From Ignavibacteria bacterium (lineage in GTDB: Bacteria; Bacteroidota; Ignavibacteria; Kapaibacteriales; UBA2268), in contig JAERMQ010000031.1 of assembly GCA_016844745.1 (NCBI GenBank), forward strand, positions 1 through 41,331: 41,331 nt of DNA. The letters run 5' to 3'. Positions 25,409 through 33,187 of the stretch are shown here, piece after piece; within the stretch, counting starts at the first letter, position 1; each line of letters opens with the position of its first letter. Under the pieces are notes generated by a model, which searched no databases, was not told where the DNA came from, and saw only the letters and a program-made list of their open reading frames with translations. Made by a program: the position numbers and the translations under genes.

Positions 25409-26080
25409 TTAAATTGAAACAAATAGTTGTAATGATAAATAATATCCAAAAATTGATAATTTTGAGTGCTCGATTTCATATAAAGGATGTAAAGAACCTA
25501 AAAAAGATCCATTTATCACAAAACTGTAATGTTTTAAAGGGATTTTTAATATTAAACCCAATGAATAAGAAAGGTAGTAGTTTTTAACAACAATTTCATA
25601 TTCTTTAGTGCCCCCATTTAATAATGGCGCAGATCCTTTCGAATTCATTAAATCTGGAAAATTATTTATTAATGATAATTCAATACCGGGAATTATTTTG
25701 GATGAGATTGCAGGAAAGTATAGTATTCCCCTGATTGGTATCGAAATAAGATTATAACTCTCATCAAAGCTTGTATTAAAAATCTTTTTGCCATTTATGA
25801 TGTTTGAAGTATCTACATCTGCTGATAAATTAAACTTAAAATAATCTAAACCGACATCTAATGAATAATAGGTGTCCTTAGAAATTGCATATATCTTCCC
25901 AAAACTTATCCCTAATCCGTATGAATATTGTTTTGTAAACGTAATATGTTCCTTCCAATCTGATTCATATTTTATATTATTGAAGTTATAAGATATTTTT
26001 GGAATAATAATCCAATTCACTTGAGAAAATACTTCAGATACTGAAAAAAATACTATCATAATAAGAAGGATACTTTTCAT
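25409..26080 (-). CDS. Outer-membrane beta-barrel protein, partner of the T9SS gene upstream
   Basis: A 223-residue protein with a signal peptide (1-19, ending VFSQ) and alternating beta strands of a PorT/OmpW-like barrel: NWIIIPKISYNFNNIKY, YSYGLGISFGKIYAI, YYSLDVGLDYFKFNL and SFDESYNLISIPIRGILYF. The last strand (FGYYLSLQLFVSI) ends in aromatic and hydrophobic residues. The pattern NLISIPI is common in Bacteroidota outer-membrane barrels. It starts 2 bp after the stop of the T9SS gene at 26083, so they are co-transcribed and may act together. An AAGGTAG sequence lies about 9 bases before the ATG. Confidence 0.72.
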   Translation of the reverse strand: MKSILLIMIVFFSVSEVFSQVNWIIIPKISYNFNNIKYESDWKEHITFTKQYSYGLGISFGKIYAISKDTYYSLDVGLDYFKFNLSADVDTSNIINGKKIFNTSFDESYNLISIPIRGILYFPAISSKIIPGIELSLINNFPDLMNSKGSAPLLNGGTKEYEIVVKNYYLSYSLGLILKIPLKHYSFVINGSFLGSLHPLYEIEHSKLSIFGYYLSLQLFVSI

Positions 26081-26082
26081 GA

Positions 26083-27888
26083 CTAATCTACCTTAATAAA
26101 TGCTTTGAAATATTTGTTTGTATCGGACCTTATAATAATATAATACATACCAATTGGTAAATTATCAATTTGTATAGATGAGGACTGTAAATATTCAATA
26201 TTTTTTTCATTTAATCTAAGCCATTCAGTATTAATTGTATAAAATAAATCACCATTTACCGAATAAATATCTAAGTTTTTACTAATGTTTAGTTCACCAG
26301 CAATTTTAATTGTAATAAAATTATATGAAGGACAAGGAATAATCTCAATATGTTCTATTAATTTAGAGCTGGTTACGATAATGTATTCGTTTGTAGTGTA
26401 TATCTTGAATAATGAGTCGCTAAAGTCTATAAAACAATCAATCAAGCAATCTGATATACGCAATATACAACTATCACTACAAGTATCTGGAACCACCCAT
26501 TTAAAGTCTGTAATATTAGAAGGAATGCTATCCTTGATAATTTTCCATTCCTTACCAGCATTTAAAGAAAATTCAATTTTTAGACATTCTATTGAAATGG
26601 TCTTCCATAAATTCCATTTTATAAGAACGGTATCTCCTGCTTTCCATTTCTCACCTCCATTTGGTGAAATGAGTGATAGCTTAACTTGGTCTAAGCTATC
26701 CTTACCAACTGAAAATATCCAGGTATCGCCATCGTTCCAATACATGTTTTCGTTTATTAAAGAAGCAATAACATAAGAACAATTATTCTCTACAACGGAA
26801 TTTGCCAAATCATGAAGTGAACCTGGACCAAGCCAATTAATTTGTTTCAATATTTTTCCGGAAGTATCGATTTTTATTAGACAACCGTCCGAATAATATC
26901 CATGATGTCCATCAAAATTAATCTTCAAATTACCGGCAATTAAATAATTTTTATCAGAAGTTTCAATTATGCAATTCCCTTGACTATAACCTTGTGGATA
27001 TGCATTGTCGGTTTCTATTGGTTGTTGACCATTATATTTTCGCCATATTAAATTGTAACTTTTATTTATTTTTAAAAATAGGACAAAATTTTTCCCCGAA
27101 CTAATTAACGAATCTCCTTCAGTTCTACCTGTTATAACGTAATTACTATCAGAAGTAAAAATTGCAGAATTAGCATATTGACCTAATAAATCTCTATAAG
27201 CTTTCTGAAAAATAATTGTCCCATGTTTATCAATTTTTTTTATTCCAATATTCCGACTACTACCATCGGTACTATACACATCACCGATAGCTACAATTGA
27301 ATCTCCCGAATCATTTAATTCTCGTGCATAAATAAATGAGTAGGCATCATCATAAGAAGTATCGATTAATAGCGTATCAAAAGTTGAATTCAATTTCAGA
27401 ATCCATCCTCGATTCCCATTTTGGTTATATTTAATACCTGTAGCTATAAAGTTACCCTGTTTTGTTTCGTAAATATACTTTAACTCACTACCACTCCTGT
27501 CAAAATATTTACTGGAAATAGTATTACCATTTGTATCAATTTTAAGTATCCACCCTCCATTTGCTGAATCTAACCCTACAGCAATATATTTCCCTTCTTT
27601 AGTTTCAATTATATAATTAAGGATGCATCTTGAATTACTTGTATAATTTCTATTAAAACTTGTCTCTTTAAAATCAGTTTTTAATTTGACTATCCATCCA
27701 TCCTGTTTTCCTTTTGTTGTATAAGTATTAAAGCCGCAAAAAATGAAATAATCATCTGAGGTTAATATGATCGAGGATGGTGACTGCGCGCCGGGAAGAC
27801 TAAATATTTTTTCTTGAGAAAAAGTAATATCAAATGATGCAATAATTAAAAAAAAAGCAAAGACAATATTGAAGAATTTAGTTCTCAT
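26083..27888 (-). CDS. T9SS-exported beta-propeller protein with Kre9/Knh1-like domain
   Basis: A 601-residue exported protein. The signal peptide is 1-24. Residues about 30-395 are a propeller built of repeats of the type GGWILKIDTNGNTISSKYFD, GWIVKLKTDF and CLIKIDTSGKILKQINW. Residues about 405-495 form an Ig-like Kre9/Knh1-type domain (ISPNGGEKWKAGDTVLIKW, then SIPSNITDFKWVVPDTCSDS). The last 85 or so residues (IIPCPSYNFITIKIAG … LPIGMYYIIIRSD) form a divergent T9SS sorting domain in which the usual PNP reads PCP. A strong GGAGGAAAA ribosome binding site stands before the ATG. It is probably exported to the surface. Function unknown. Confidence 0.78.
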   Translation of the reverse strand: MRTKFFNIVFAFFLIIASFDITFSQEKIFSLPGAQSPSSIILTSDDYFIFCGFNTYTTKGKQDGWIVKLKTDFKETSFNRNYTSNSRCILNYIIETKEGKYIAVGLDSANGGWILKIDTNGNTISSKYFDRSGSELKYIYETKQGNFIATGIKYNQNGNRGWILKLNSTFDTLLIDTSYDDAYSFIYARELNDSGDSIVAIGDVYSTDGSSRNIGIKKIDKHGTIIFQKAYRDLLGQYANSAIFTSDSNYVITGRTEGDSLISSGKNFVLFLKINKSYNLIWRKYNGQQPIETDNAYPQGYSQGNCIIETSDKNYLIAGNLKINFDGHHGYYSDGCLIKIDTSGKILKQINWLGPGSLHDLANSVVENNCSYVIASLINENMYWNDGDTWIFSVGKDSLDQVKLSLISPNGGEKWKAGDTVLIKWNLWKTISIECLKIEFSLNAGKEWKIIKDSIPSNITDFKWVVPDTCSDSCILRISDCLIDCFIDFSDSLFKIYTTNEYIIVTSSKLIEHIEIIPCPSYNFITIKIAGELNISKNLDIYSVNGDLFYTINTEWLRLNEKNIEYLQSSSIQIDNLPIGMYYIIIRSDTNKYFKAFIKVD

Positions 27889-28176
27889 TTTTCCTCCGAA
27901 AAATTATTTTTGTTTTTTAAATAAATTTTATCAATAATACGCAAATAATTTGAAATTTCCAAAATTTATTTTCAAACATCATACTTTAATGAAAATATTT
28001 CCAAAACATTATAATAAATTTTCTGAAGGAACCGCATAAAGAAATAAAGTTACCAACTCTAAAATAATAAAAGGTAATTTAATTTCAGTTTGAACTTGAA
28101 TATAAATTTGTCATTAATTGATAATAATATTTTAGTTATCAATAATTGTACAATATTAAATTCGGAAAGCGATTTA

Positions 28177-29403
28177 TTATGCAAACAAATTAATTTGCTG
28201 AAGGGTACCTGCCGAACCGTCATTGCGCAGGAATGCACCACTCGATACGACTTCACCGGAGGGATTGTCGTAAAGGCTGCTTTTGAATGTAAATGCAGTA
28301 TCCTGATTCTTCAAATACAAAGCCCCGATATTTTTCTGTTGTAAAGAATAAATGGCATCCTTGCCTGAATCGTCCTTAGTTAAAATTCCAAGATTTCCGA
28401 AAGCCGGGTCGGATTCATCAAGCCAGCCGTTTTTATCGGAATCGAATGCTGATAATTCAGAAAATCCGTTTCCCGTTGAAGTACCGAAAAGCTCTGTCCC
28501 GTTAGTAATCGCCCCGTCATTATTTCTATCCAATGTTAGGAAACCGCTTCCAAAACCAGGGAAGTTCATATTTTCTGCTTTACCGTCATTATTTAAATCG
28601 AATGTAAATTGCTTATCGGTAAGACGTGCAGCAGTTCCGTCAAAATTCACAACAAGCGGGTCTTGCTTGCGCGGCGTGCCTATCTGAATATTGAGATTAC
28701 TTTCCTCGTAATGTTCACGGGTCATTTCGAGACTTAGGTTAAATTTGATTTCCTGACCATCCGCTGTTTTAATAATCCCGCTCGCTGAGAATTGCATTGA
28801 TTCGGATTCGTAACGCATTACTGTTCTATTATATTCCAAACCGGCATCATTATTTTGTACATCGGGAACTTGAGGCGTTCCAACCATAGGATTGCCGGCA
28901 TTCAGTTCCTCCCGCATTTTATTATATTTTGCCTGCTGTTTTTCAATATTTGCCTGTATTTTAGTGTAATCTGCTGTATGCAAGTCAATTTTTTTGCCAA
29001 GCAATATTTCCAGAAGGTCTTTTAATAATTTAATTTCCGGGTCAAGTTGCGAATCATCTTCCTTTGAAGTAGTTGAATTTATTGGTTTTAAATCAACTTT
29101 AGGCAAGGGAATCAAGGATTTAGCATTATTTTGGTTATTATTATTAGCTTTAATTTTACTTACAATAACCGGTGGAGGAAAATTCTTTGCAAAAGAATCA
29201 AGCATTTTCGGCAATCCAAAAAATTGATTGTTATTCAAAAATTTAGTATTTACAGAATTCAGGACTGCCGGTGAGCCGGTTTTTTTGGACTCAACTGTTT
29301 GGCTTTGGTTACCACTCCACATTGTTAAGGTTTCCTTAACTTCCGTATAACTCGTTGCAATGCGGGAACCAACCATCGATATATTTGCATCAGCAATTTT
29401 CAT
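28177..29403 (-). CDS. EF-hand-like calcium-binding protein without signal peptide
   Basis: A 408-residue protein. The N-terminal 190 residues are low in complexity and rich in Asn, Lys and Pro, with a coiled-coil-like stretch (about 122-168). After a strand-rich region (195-250) comes a conserved block: DPLVVNFDGTAARLTD, DLNNDGKAE (269-277), DRNNDGAITNGTE (292-304) and DSDKNGWLDESD (321-332). The last two are good Ca2+-binding EF-hand/dockerin-type loops. Similar C-terminal blocks occur in uncharacterised proteins of many Gram-negative bacteria. There is no Sec signal and no sorting domain, so it is either cytoplasmic or exported by a signal-less route. It stands alone between 288-bp and 558-bp gaps. 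Confidence 0.7.
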   Translation of the reverse strand: MKIADANISMVGSRIATSYTEVKETLTMWSGNQSQTVESKKTGSPAVLNSVNTKFLNNNQFFGLPKMLDSFAKNFPPPVIVSKIKANNNNQNNAKSLIPLPKVDLKPINSTTSKEDDSQLDPEIKLLKDLLEILLGKKIDLHTADYTKIQANIEKQQAKYNKMREELNAGNPMVGTPQVPDVQNNDAGLEYNRTVMRYESESMQFSASGIIKTADGQEIKFNLSLEMTREHYEESNLNIQIGTPRKQDPLVVNFDGTAARLTDKQFTFDLNNDGKAENMNFPGFGSGFLTLDRNNDGAITNGTELFGTSTGNGFSELSAFDSDKNGWLDESDPAFGNLGILTKDDSGKDAIYSLQQKNIGALYLKNQDTAFTFKSSLYDNPSGEVVSSGAFLRNDGSAGTLQQINLFA

Positions 29404-29618
29404 CTTTTATCTTTCCATACATTTATTATAATCGGCTTTATTTTAAAAATATTTAGCTTTTATTAGGAAATATTTTTATTAATTTTATAAGGACAATAAA
29501 TTGGAAAAAGTGGCTGTCTCATAATCCAAATTTATTTTAGAATGTTATTCTTTATGGCTTTTTATAGCGATTCATTTGCAGGGATGACTTTTCCGGAGGT
29601 TTTAGAATCTTCCATCAT

Positions 29619-29655
29619 ATCTTATCCTGCGACAGGTTTTGTTGCAGGATAAGAT
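29619..29655. repeat. Isolated inverted repeat (hairpin)
   Basis: ATCTTATCCTGC (29619-29630) pairs with GCAGGATAAGAT (29644-29655); inner ACA/TGT pairing can extend the stem. There is no T-run on either side, so it is not a standard terminator. It could be a protein-binding site or part of a decayed repeat. Confidence 0.6.
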
Positions 29656-29753
29656 TGTAATAAATAAATTTTGATTTTGAACTAAATTTATATATTTAAT
29701 GAATACTTTTTTAATTAATTTAATCTAAAGGAAATTTTATAAAGTTCTTAATC

Positions 29754-29868
29754 TTGAGTCCACTCTAAAAAGCTGAAATTGTCATTCCCACTAAAGTGGG
29801 AATCCAGTATTAATGCGGTGTTTGGATTCCCACTTTCGTGGGAATGACCCTTTTTAGATTAGACTCAA
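29754..29868. mobile_element. MITE-like element with TTGAGTCCACTCTAAAAAG ends, copy B
   Basis: The left end TTGAGTCCACTCTAAAAAG (29754-29772) and the complement of the right end (29850-29868) agree at 17 of 19 positions. The core is a different palindrome from that of copies A and C: GTCATTCCCACTAAAGTGGG, then AATCCA, pairing with TGGATTCCCACTTTCGTGGG, then AATGAC. The same termini therefore carry an unrelated core. Confidence 0.82.
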
Positions 29869-29905
29869 AATTGAAAACTTTTGTATAATCATGTGGAATT
29901 TACCT

Positions 29906-29938
29906 ATTCATCCGATGACTGGGAGTCATCGGATGAAT
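29906..29938 (-). terminator. Perfect 15-bp hairpin after the nucleotidyltransferase gene
   Basis: ATTCATCCGATGACT (29906-29920) and AGTCATCGGATGAAT (29924-29938) pair perfectly around a GGG loop. It lies 23 bp beyond the stop codon of the minus-strand nucleotidyltransferase gene. The T-tract is weak, so it may be an mRNA-stabilising hairpin or a repressor site instead of a strict terminator. Confidence 0.5.
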
Positions 29939-29961
29939 TTAAACAAAGTGCTCTTTGACAA

Positions 29962-30279
29962 TTAAATAATTCTTATTCCATGTTCTAAAATTTCTTTTAC
30001 GAACGGATTATCTTCCGTGAAGTCCTCAGGGCGGTATGGATGGGTTTCCAGGTCGATACTTGCGATTAATTTGGAATGGGAAAGTTTTCGGTTATCATAA
30101 AATCTAATTCCTTCAAAATCATTTGAAACAACAGCAAGGTCAATGTCGCTGAATTCATGATTTGTTCCTTTAGCATAACTACCGAACAGAACAGCTTTCT
30201 CAATTGTAATATTATCTGCTTTGGCTTCAAATACAAATTTTTTTATAATTTGGATTATTTCATTAGGGATCTGAGCCAT
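29962..30279 (-). CDS. MNT-type nucleotidyltransferase (antitoxin of HEPN/MNT pair)
   Basis: A 105-residue minimal nucleotidyltransferase. The core motif GSYAKGT (33-39) is followed by FSDIDLAV with Asp45 and Asp47, and the third acidic residue is Asp76 (SIDLETHPY). All three metal ligands are present, so it is probably active. In known HepT/MntA systems the MNT protein transfers AMP units to the HEPN toxin and silences it. It overlaps the HEPN gene upstream by 25 bp, so the pair is translationally coupled. Confidence 0.9.
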   Translation of the reverse strand: MAQIPNEIIQIIKKFVFEAKADNITIEKAVLFGSYAKGTNHEFSDIDLAVVSNDFEGIRFYDNRKLSHSKLIASIDLETHPYRPEDFTEDNPFVKEILEHGIRII

Positions 30280-30656
30280 AAATAATATTCCTTAATTTTA
30301 TTGAATTTCATTTTAGTAAATTCATTATTAGCCATTTTATAAAATTCTTTTTTATAATCCGGATATCGAGTTTCAAGATGAAAATCATTTACTTCATCAA
30401 AGAAAGATTTCACTTCAGGATTTAATTCAATTTTTGCAAGAGAAGATAAACGTATTAGATTATGAATCCTGGGTGGTGTTTTTCCTTTAATATTCTTTAC
30501 ATACAAAGCTTTTAACATTTTCTCTAATACCAAATGACCAATAAACAAGCACCAGTCATAATTCCCGCTTTGAAAATTACTTTCGGCTGATTTTAAATCA
30601 CGTTCAGAGCCTTCAATCCAATATGCAATATGTTCTTCAATTGTCATCATATTCAT
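30255..30656 (-). CDS. HEPN-domain protein (probable toxin of HEPN/MNT pair)
   Basis: A 133-residue helical HEPN protein. Characteristic segments are WIEGSERDLKSAESNFQSGN, YDWCLFIGHLVLEKMLKALY and the PPRIHNLIRL turn, then TRYPDY (about 96-101). It pairs with the downstream MNT gene, sharing 25 bp. The canonical HEPN ribonuclease motif R-x4-6-H is not evident: after Arg97 there is no His within seven residues. The ribonuclease activity is therefore uncertain, or it may use other residues. The start could be 30656 or a Met codon 6-9 bases downstream. A MITE-like element lies 53 bp upstream, probably in or near the promoter. Confidence 0.85.
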   Translation of the reverse strand: MNMMTIEEHIAYWIEGSERDLKSAESNFQSGNYDWCLFIGHLVLEKMLKALYVKNIKGKTPPRIHNLIRLSSLAKIELNPEVKSFFDEVNDFHLETRYPDYKKEFYKMANNEFTKMKFNKIKEYYLWLRSLMK

Positions 30657-30708
30657 TTTAAACGAATGGGAATAAGAATTATTATTATCGGCTATGGAAT
30701 TTTAAATT

Positions 30709-30843
30709 ATGATTCCACTCTAAAAAGCATTTTTTATGAAAAATTCATTCCAAAATCTGATTTTTAAAATGAGTATTATCAAGGACTTACTAATTCCAAA
30801 GTTGTACTTTGGAATTCAATTTTTTTGTTTTCAGAGGCCTCTA
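30709..30843. mobile_element. MITE-like element, copy C (inverted relative to copy A)
   Basis: Starting at ATGATTCCACTCTAAAAAGC (30709-30728), the sequence aligns along its whole length with the reverse complement of 7063-7198, including the block AATTCCAAAGTTGTACTTTG, then GAATTCAAT. The right terminus has decayed to TTTTTTGTTTTCAGAGGCCT. It lies upstream of the HEPN/MNT operon. Confidence 0.78.
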
Positions 30844-30878
30844 TATCTCTTTAATGAAAATGTCAAATTTATTTAATG

Positions 30879-31271
30879 TCAACATATATCTAACACAGCG
30901 CCACCCTTCTTTTGCAACTCAAAAAGCCCGTCAATCATAGAATATGCATGACGTAAATGCGGAATAACAATCGAGCCTCCAACGATAAGGGCAATATTTA
31001 ATGCTTCATTTAGCTCCTCTTTCGAGCAACCTTCTGAAATACATCTGTCTAAATGGTATGAGATACAATCATTACACCGAAGAACAGCCGATGCTACCAA
31101 TCCCATCAGTTCTTTATATTTCGATGAGATGGCTCCGCTTTCATAAGCACGGGAATCTAGGGCAAAAAACCTTTTTATGGGAAGGAAATCCTCTTCCATT
31201 ATGCGTTCATTGCCAAGCCCTCTATGAGTACGGAATTCTTCGGCTATATTAGGAATGGTGCTGCTTTCCAT
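30879..31271 (-). CDS. Carboxymuconolactone decarboxylase / AhpD-like protein
   Basis: A 130-residue protein of the CMD/AhpD-like fold. The redox motif RCNDCISYHL (Cys-x2-Cys followed by His) is the AhpD-type active site, and the helices ELMGLVASAVL and CSKEELNEALNIALIVGGSI fit the family. It is likely a small disulphide reductase or peroxidase helper. The E2 gene ends 31 bp upstream. AhpD itself takes electrons from a lipoylated E2 protein, so the pairing of a CMD protein with a 2-oxoacid dehydrogenase E2 makes biochemical sense. That link is inference from mycobacterial AhpD. Confidence 0.85.
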   Translation of the reverse strand: MESSTIPNIAEEFRTHRGLGNERIMEEDFLPIKRFFALDSRAYESGAISSKYKELMGLVASAVLRCNDCISYHLDRCISEGCSKEELNEALNIALIVGGSIVIPHLRHAYSMIDGLFELQKKGGAVLDIC

Positions 31272-31302
31272 GTAATATTAATTGTATCTAATCTGCAAAT
31301 AT

Positions 31303-32979
31303 TTATAGAATTACCGAGCTTTCGTCCATTCCTTCCAGGCTTTTTATAATTGCCGATAAGCACTTGCCTGCCAACATCCCGTCAATTACCCGATGGTCAT
31401 AAGTTATCGAAACATACATCATATCACGAATAACAATTACGTCCTCGGCGTTGAAATTTCGTACAACAGGGCGCTTTGTTATCATTCCAACTCCTATAAT
31501 CGCAGTCTGGGGTTGATTAATTATCGGAGTTCCGAATAATGTCCCAAATGTTCCTACATTGGTTAAAGCTATGGTACCGCCCTGTATATCGTCAGGATTT
31601 AATTTCTTCGAACGGGCGCGTCCGGCTAAATCGCTAATGGCTCTTGCTAATCCGGTTATGCCTAATGAATCGGCATTCTTTACGACAGGCACGATTAAAT
31701 TCCCATCCTCCAATGCAGTTGCCACAGATAAATGAATGTGTTTGTGGCGAACTATATTCTTGCCGTCAACGCTAACATTAACCATTGGAAATGCTTTAAT
31801 TCCATCAATAACAGACTTGGAGAAAAACGGAGTAAAAGTTAATTTGAATCCTTCTCTTTTTAGGAATTCAGGTGCAAATTTAGTTCTCAGCTTTACCATT
31901 CCCGTAACGTCGGCTTCGCCAACGCTTGTAACGTGTGCCGATGTCTGTTTGGAATAAACCATGTGCTCGGCAATTAGCTGCCGTACCCTGTCCATTGGAA
32001 TAACTTCATCTTCCTCTCCGTAAGTTACCGGATAGGATTTCGAAGTCTGCGAAATTTCCATCGGAGGTCTGACTGCAATTGAAGTTGGCTGCGGCACTGC
32101 CGGAAGAGTTGTTTTTCCCTGCTTTTTATTTTCAATATAAGTAAGTATATCAGCTTTATTAAGTCTGCCGTCAGCGCCTGAGCCTTTCAAAGGCTCAAGT
32201 TCAGCTAATGAAATATTATTTTCTTTTGCAATCGAACGAACAAGCGGAGAATAGAATCTACCGCCGGATTTGGAGGGAATTTCGGCAGACGGTTCTATTT
32301 TTTCTGTTTGCTGAACCACTGATGGAGGGGATTGAATAGGTGCAGAGGCTGCGGTAGAAGCGGTAGGTGCAACTACTCCAGTGCTTCCGGTTGCAATTTT
32401 AGCTATTACTTTACCAACTTCAACGGTTTCATTTTCCGCTGCAAGCAGTTCGTAGATTGTTCCTTCGACGGGTGATGGCACTTCGGTATCAACTTTATCG
32501 GTAGAAATTTCCAGAAGCATTTCATCTCTTCCTATCGCATCTCCCGGCTTTTTGAGCCATTTGATTATTGTGCCTTCCTGCAAAGATTCTCCTAATTTCG
32601 GCATAACGACATCGACAATACCTGCCGGTTCGACTGCCGGTTTGATTTCCTGTAGTTTTGGCGTTTCGGCAGCAGGAGTTGGAGCCGGTGATGGAGGTTC
32701 TTCCTTAGTATCAGGCTGTGAGGTAATTACGGCAGCGGCTTCGTCGGTTTCTATTTCGGCTATCTTTTTTCCAACTTCGACAGTTTCGTTTTCCGCAGCT
32801 AATATTTTTACAATAATGCCGGAATTGGGCGATGGCACTTCGGTATCTACTTTATCAGTAGAAATTTCCATAATCATTTCGTCACGTTCCACTCTATCGC
32901 CAACACCTTTAAGCCATTTCAATATTGTGCCTTCCTGCAATGACTCGCCTAACTTTGGCATTACAATATCTATAATCAT
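31303..32979 (-). CDS. 2-oxoacid dehydrogenase E2 (dihydrolipoamide acyltransferase), two lipoyl domains
   Basis: A 558-residue E2 subunit. Lipoyl domain 1 is at 1-78 with lipoylated Lys43 (STDKVDTEVPS), and lipoyl domain 2 at about 119-196 with Lys162, separated by a Pro/Ala linker. A peripheral-subunit-binding domain follows at 243-281 (YSPLVRSIAKENNISLAELE … GADGRLNKADIL). The acyltransferase domain runs from about 328 to the end, with the catalytic DHRVIDG near 525-532. It transfers an acyl group from E1 to CoA and binds E3. The repeated domains resemble branched-chain or pyruvate-type E2; E1 and E3 genes are not visible, so the substrate is unsettled. It begins near the end of a 208-bp gap. 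Confidence 0.93.
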   Translation of the reverse strand: MIIDIVMPKLGESLQEGTILKWLKGVGDRVERDEMIMEISTDKVDTEVPSPNSGIIVKILAAENETVEVGKKIAEIETDEAAAVITSQPDTKEEPPSPAPTPAAETPKLQEIKPAVEPAGIVDVVMPKLGESLQEGTIIKWLKKPGDAIGRDEMLLEISTDKVDTEVPSPVEGTIYELLAAENETVEVGKVIAKIATGSTGVVAPTASTAASAPIQSPPSVVQQTEKIEPSAEIPSKSGGRFYSPLVRSIAKENNISLAELEPLKGSGADGRLNKADILTYIENKKQGKTTLPAVPQPTSIAVRPPMEISQTSKSYPVTYGEEDEVIPMDRVRQLIAEHMVYSKQTSAHVTSVGEADVTGMVKLRTKFAPEFLKREGFKLTFTPFFSKSVIDGIKAFPMVNVSVDGKNIVRHKHIHLSVATALEDGNLIVPVVKNADSLGITGLARAISDLAGRARSKKLNPDDIQGGTIALTNVGTFGTLFGTPIINQPQTAIIGVGMITKRPVVRNFNAEDVIVIRDMMYVSITYDHRVIDGMLAGKCLSAIIKSLEGMDESSVIL

Positions 32980-33187
32980 CTATGTAACCTCATTATTTGT
33001 ATTTTACCAGAATAAAAAAATAATTTCAAATTATAACAATATATAAAATATAAATATATGGAAATTCGAGCTAATTTTAAAACAGAATATTCAACTCCGA
33101 TAATCATTCTAAATATCGAAATTTGCTTTTAATAGAATAAAATGTTAACTTAAATAATCATATCCAACAATTTTAACAGGAGTTTTT

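Larger units (their letters stand above)
29404..29961. other. Gene-free region with two hairpins and a MITE-like element
   Basis: This is a 558-bp gap between two minus-strand genes. It holds a 12- to 16-bp-stem hairpin (29619-29655), a MITE-like element (29754-29868) and a perfect 15-bp-stem hairpin (29906-29938) just beyond the stop of the nucleotidyltransferase gene. I see no convincing small gene or tRNA. The left edge should contain the promoter of the EF-hand protein. Confidence 0.7.

Noticed and set aside
25321..25587. Plus-strand open frame of 88 codons after the toxin-antitoxin pair
   Set aside because: Most of it is antisense to the beta-barrel gene, and its start lies in the repeat.
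26285..26776. Plus-strand open frame of 163 codons
   Set aside because: It is antisense to the T9SS propeller gene, with no recognisable features.
32552..33046. Plus-strand open frame of 164 codons
   Set aside because: It is the antisense shadow of the E2 lipoyl domains, Ser/Gly/Val-rich with no family features.
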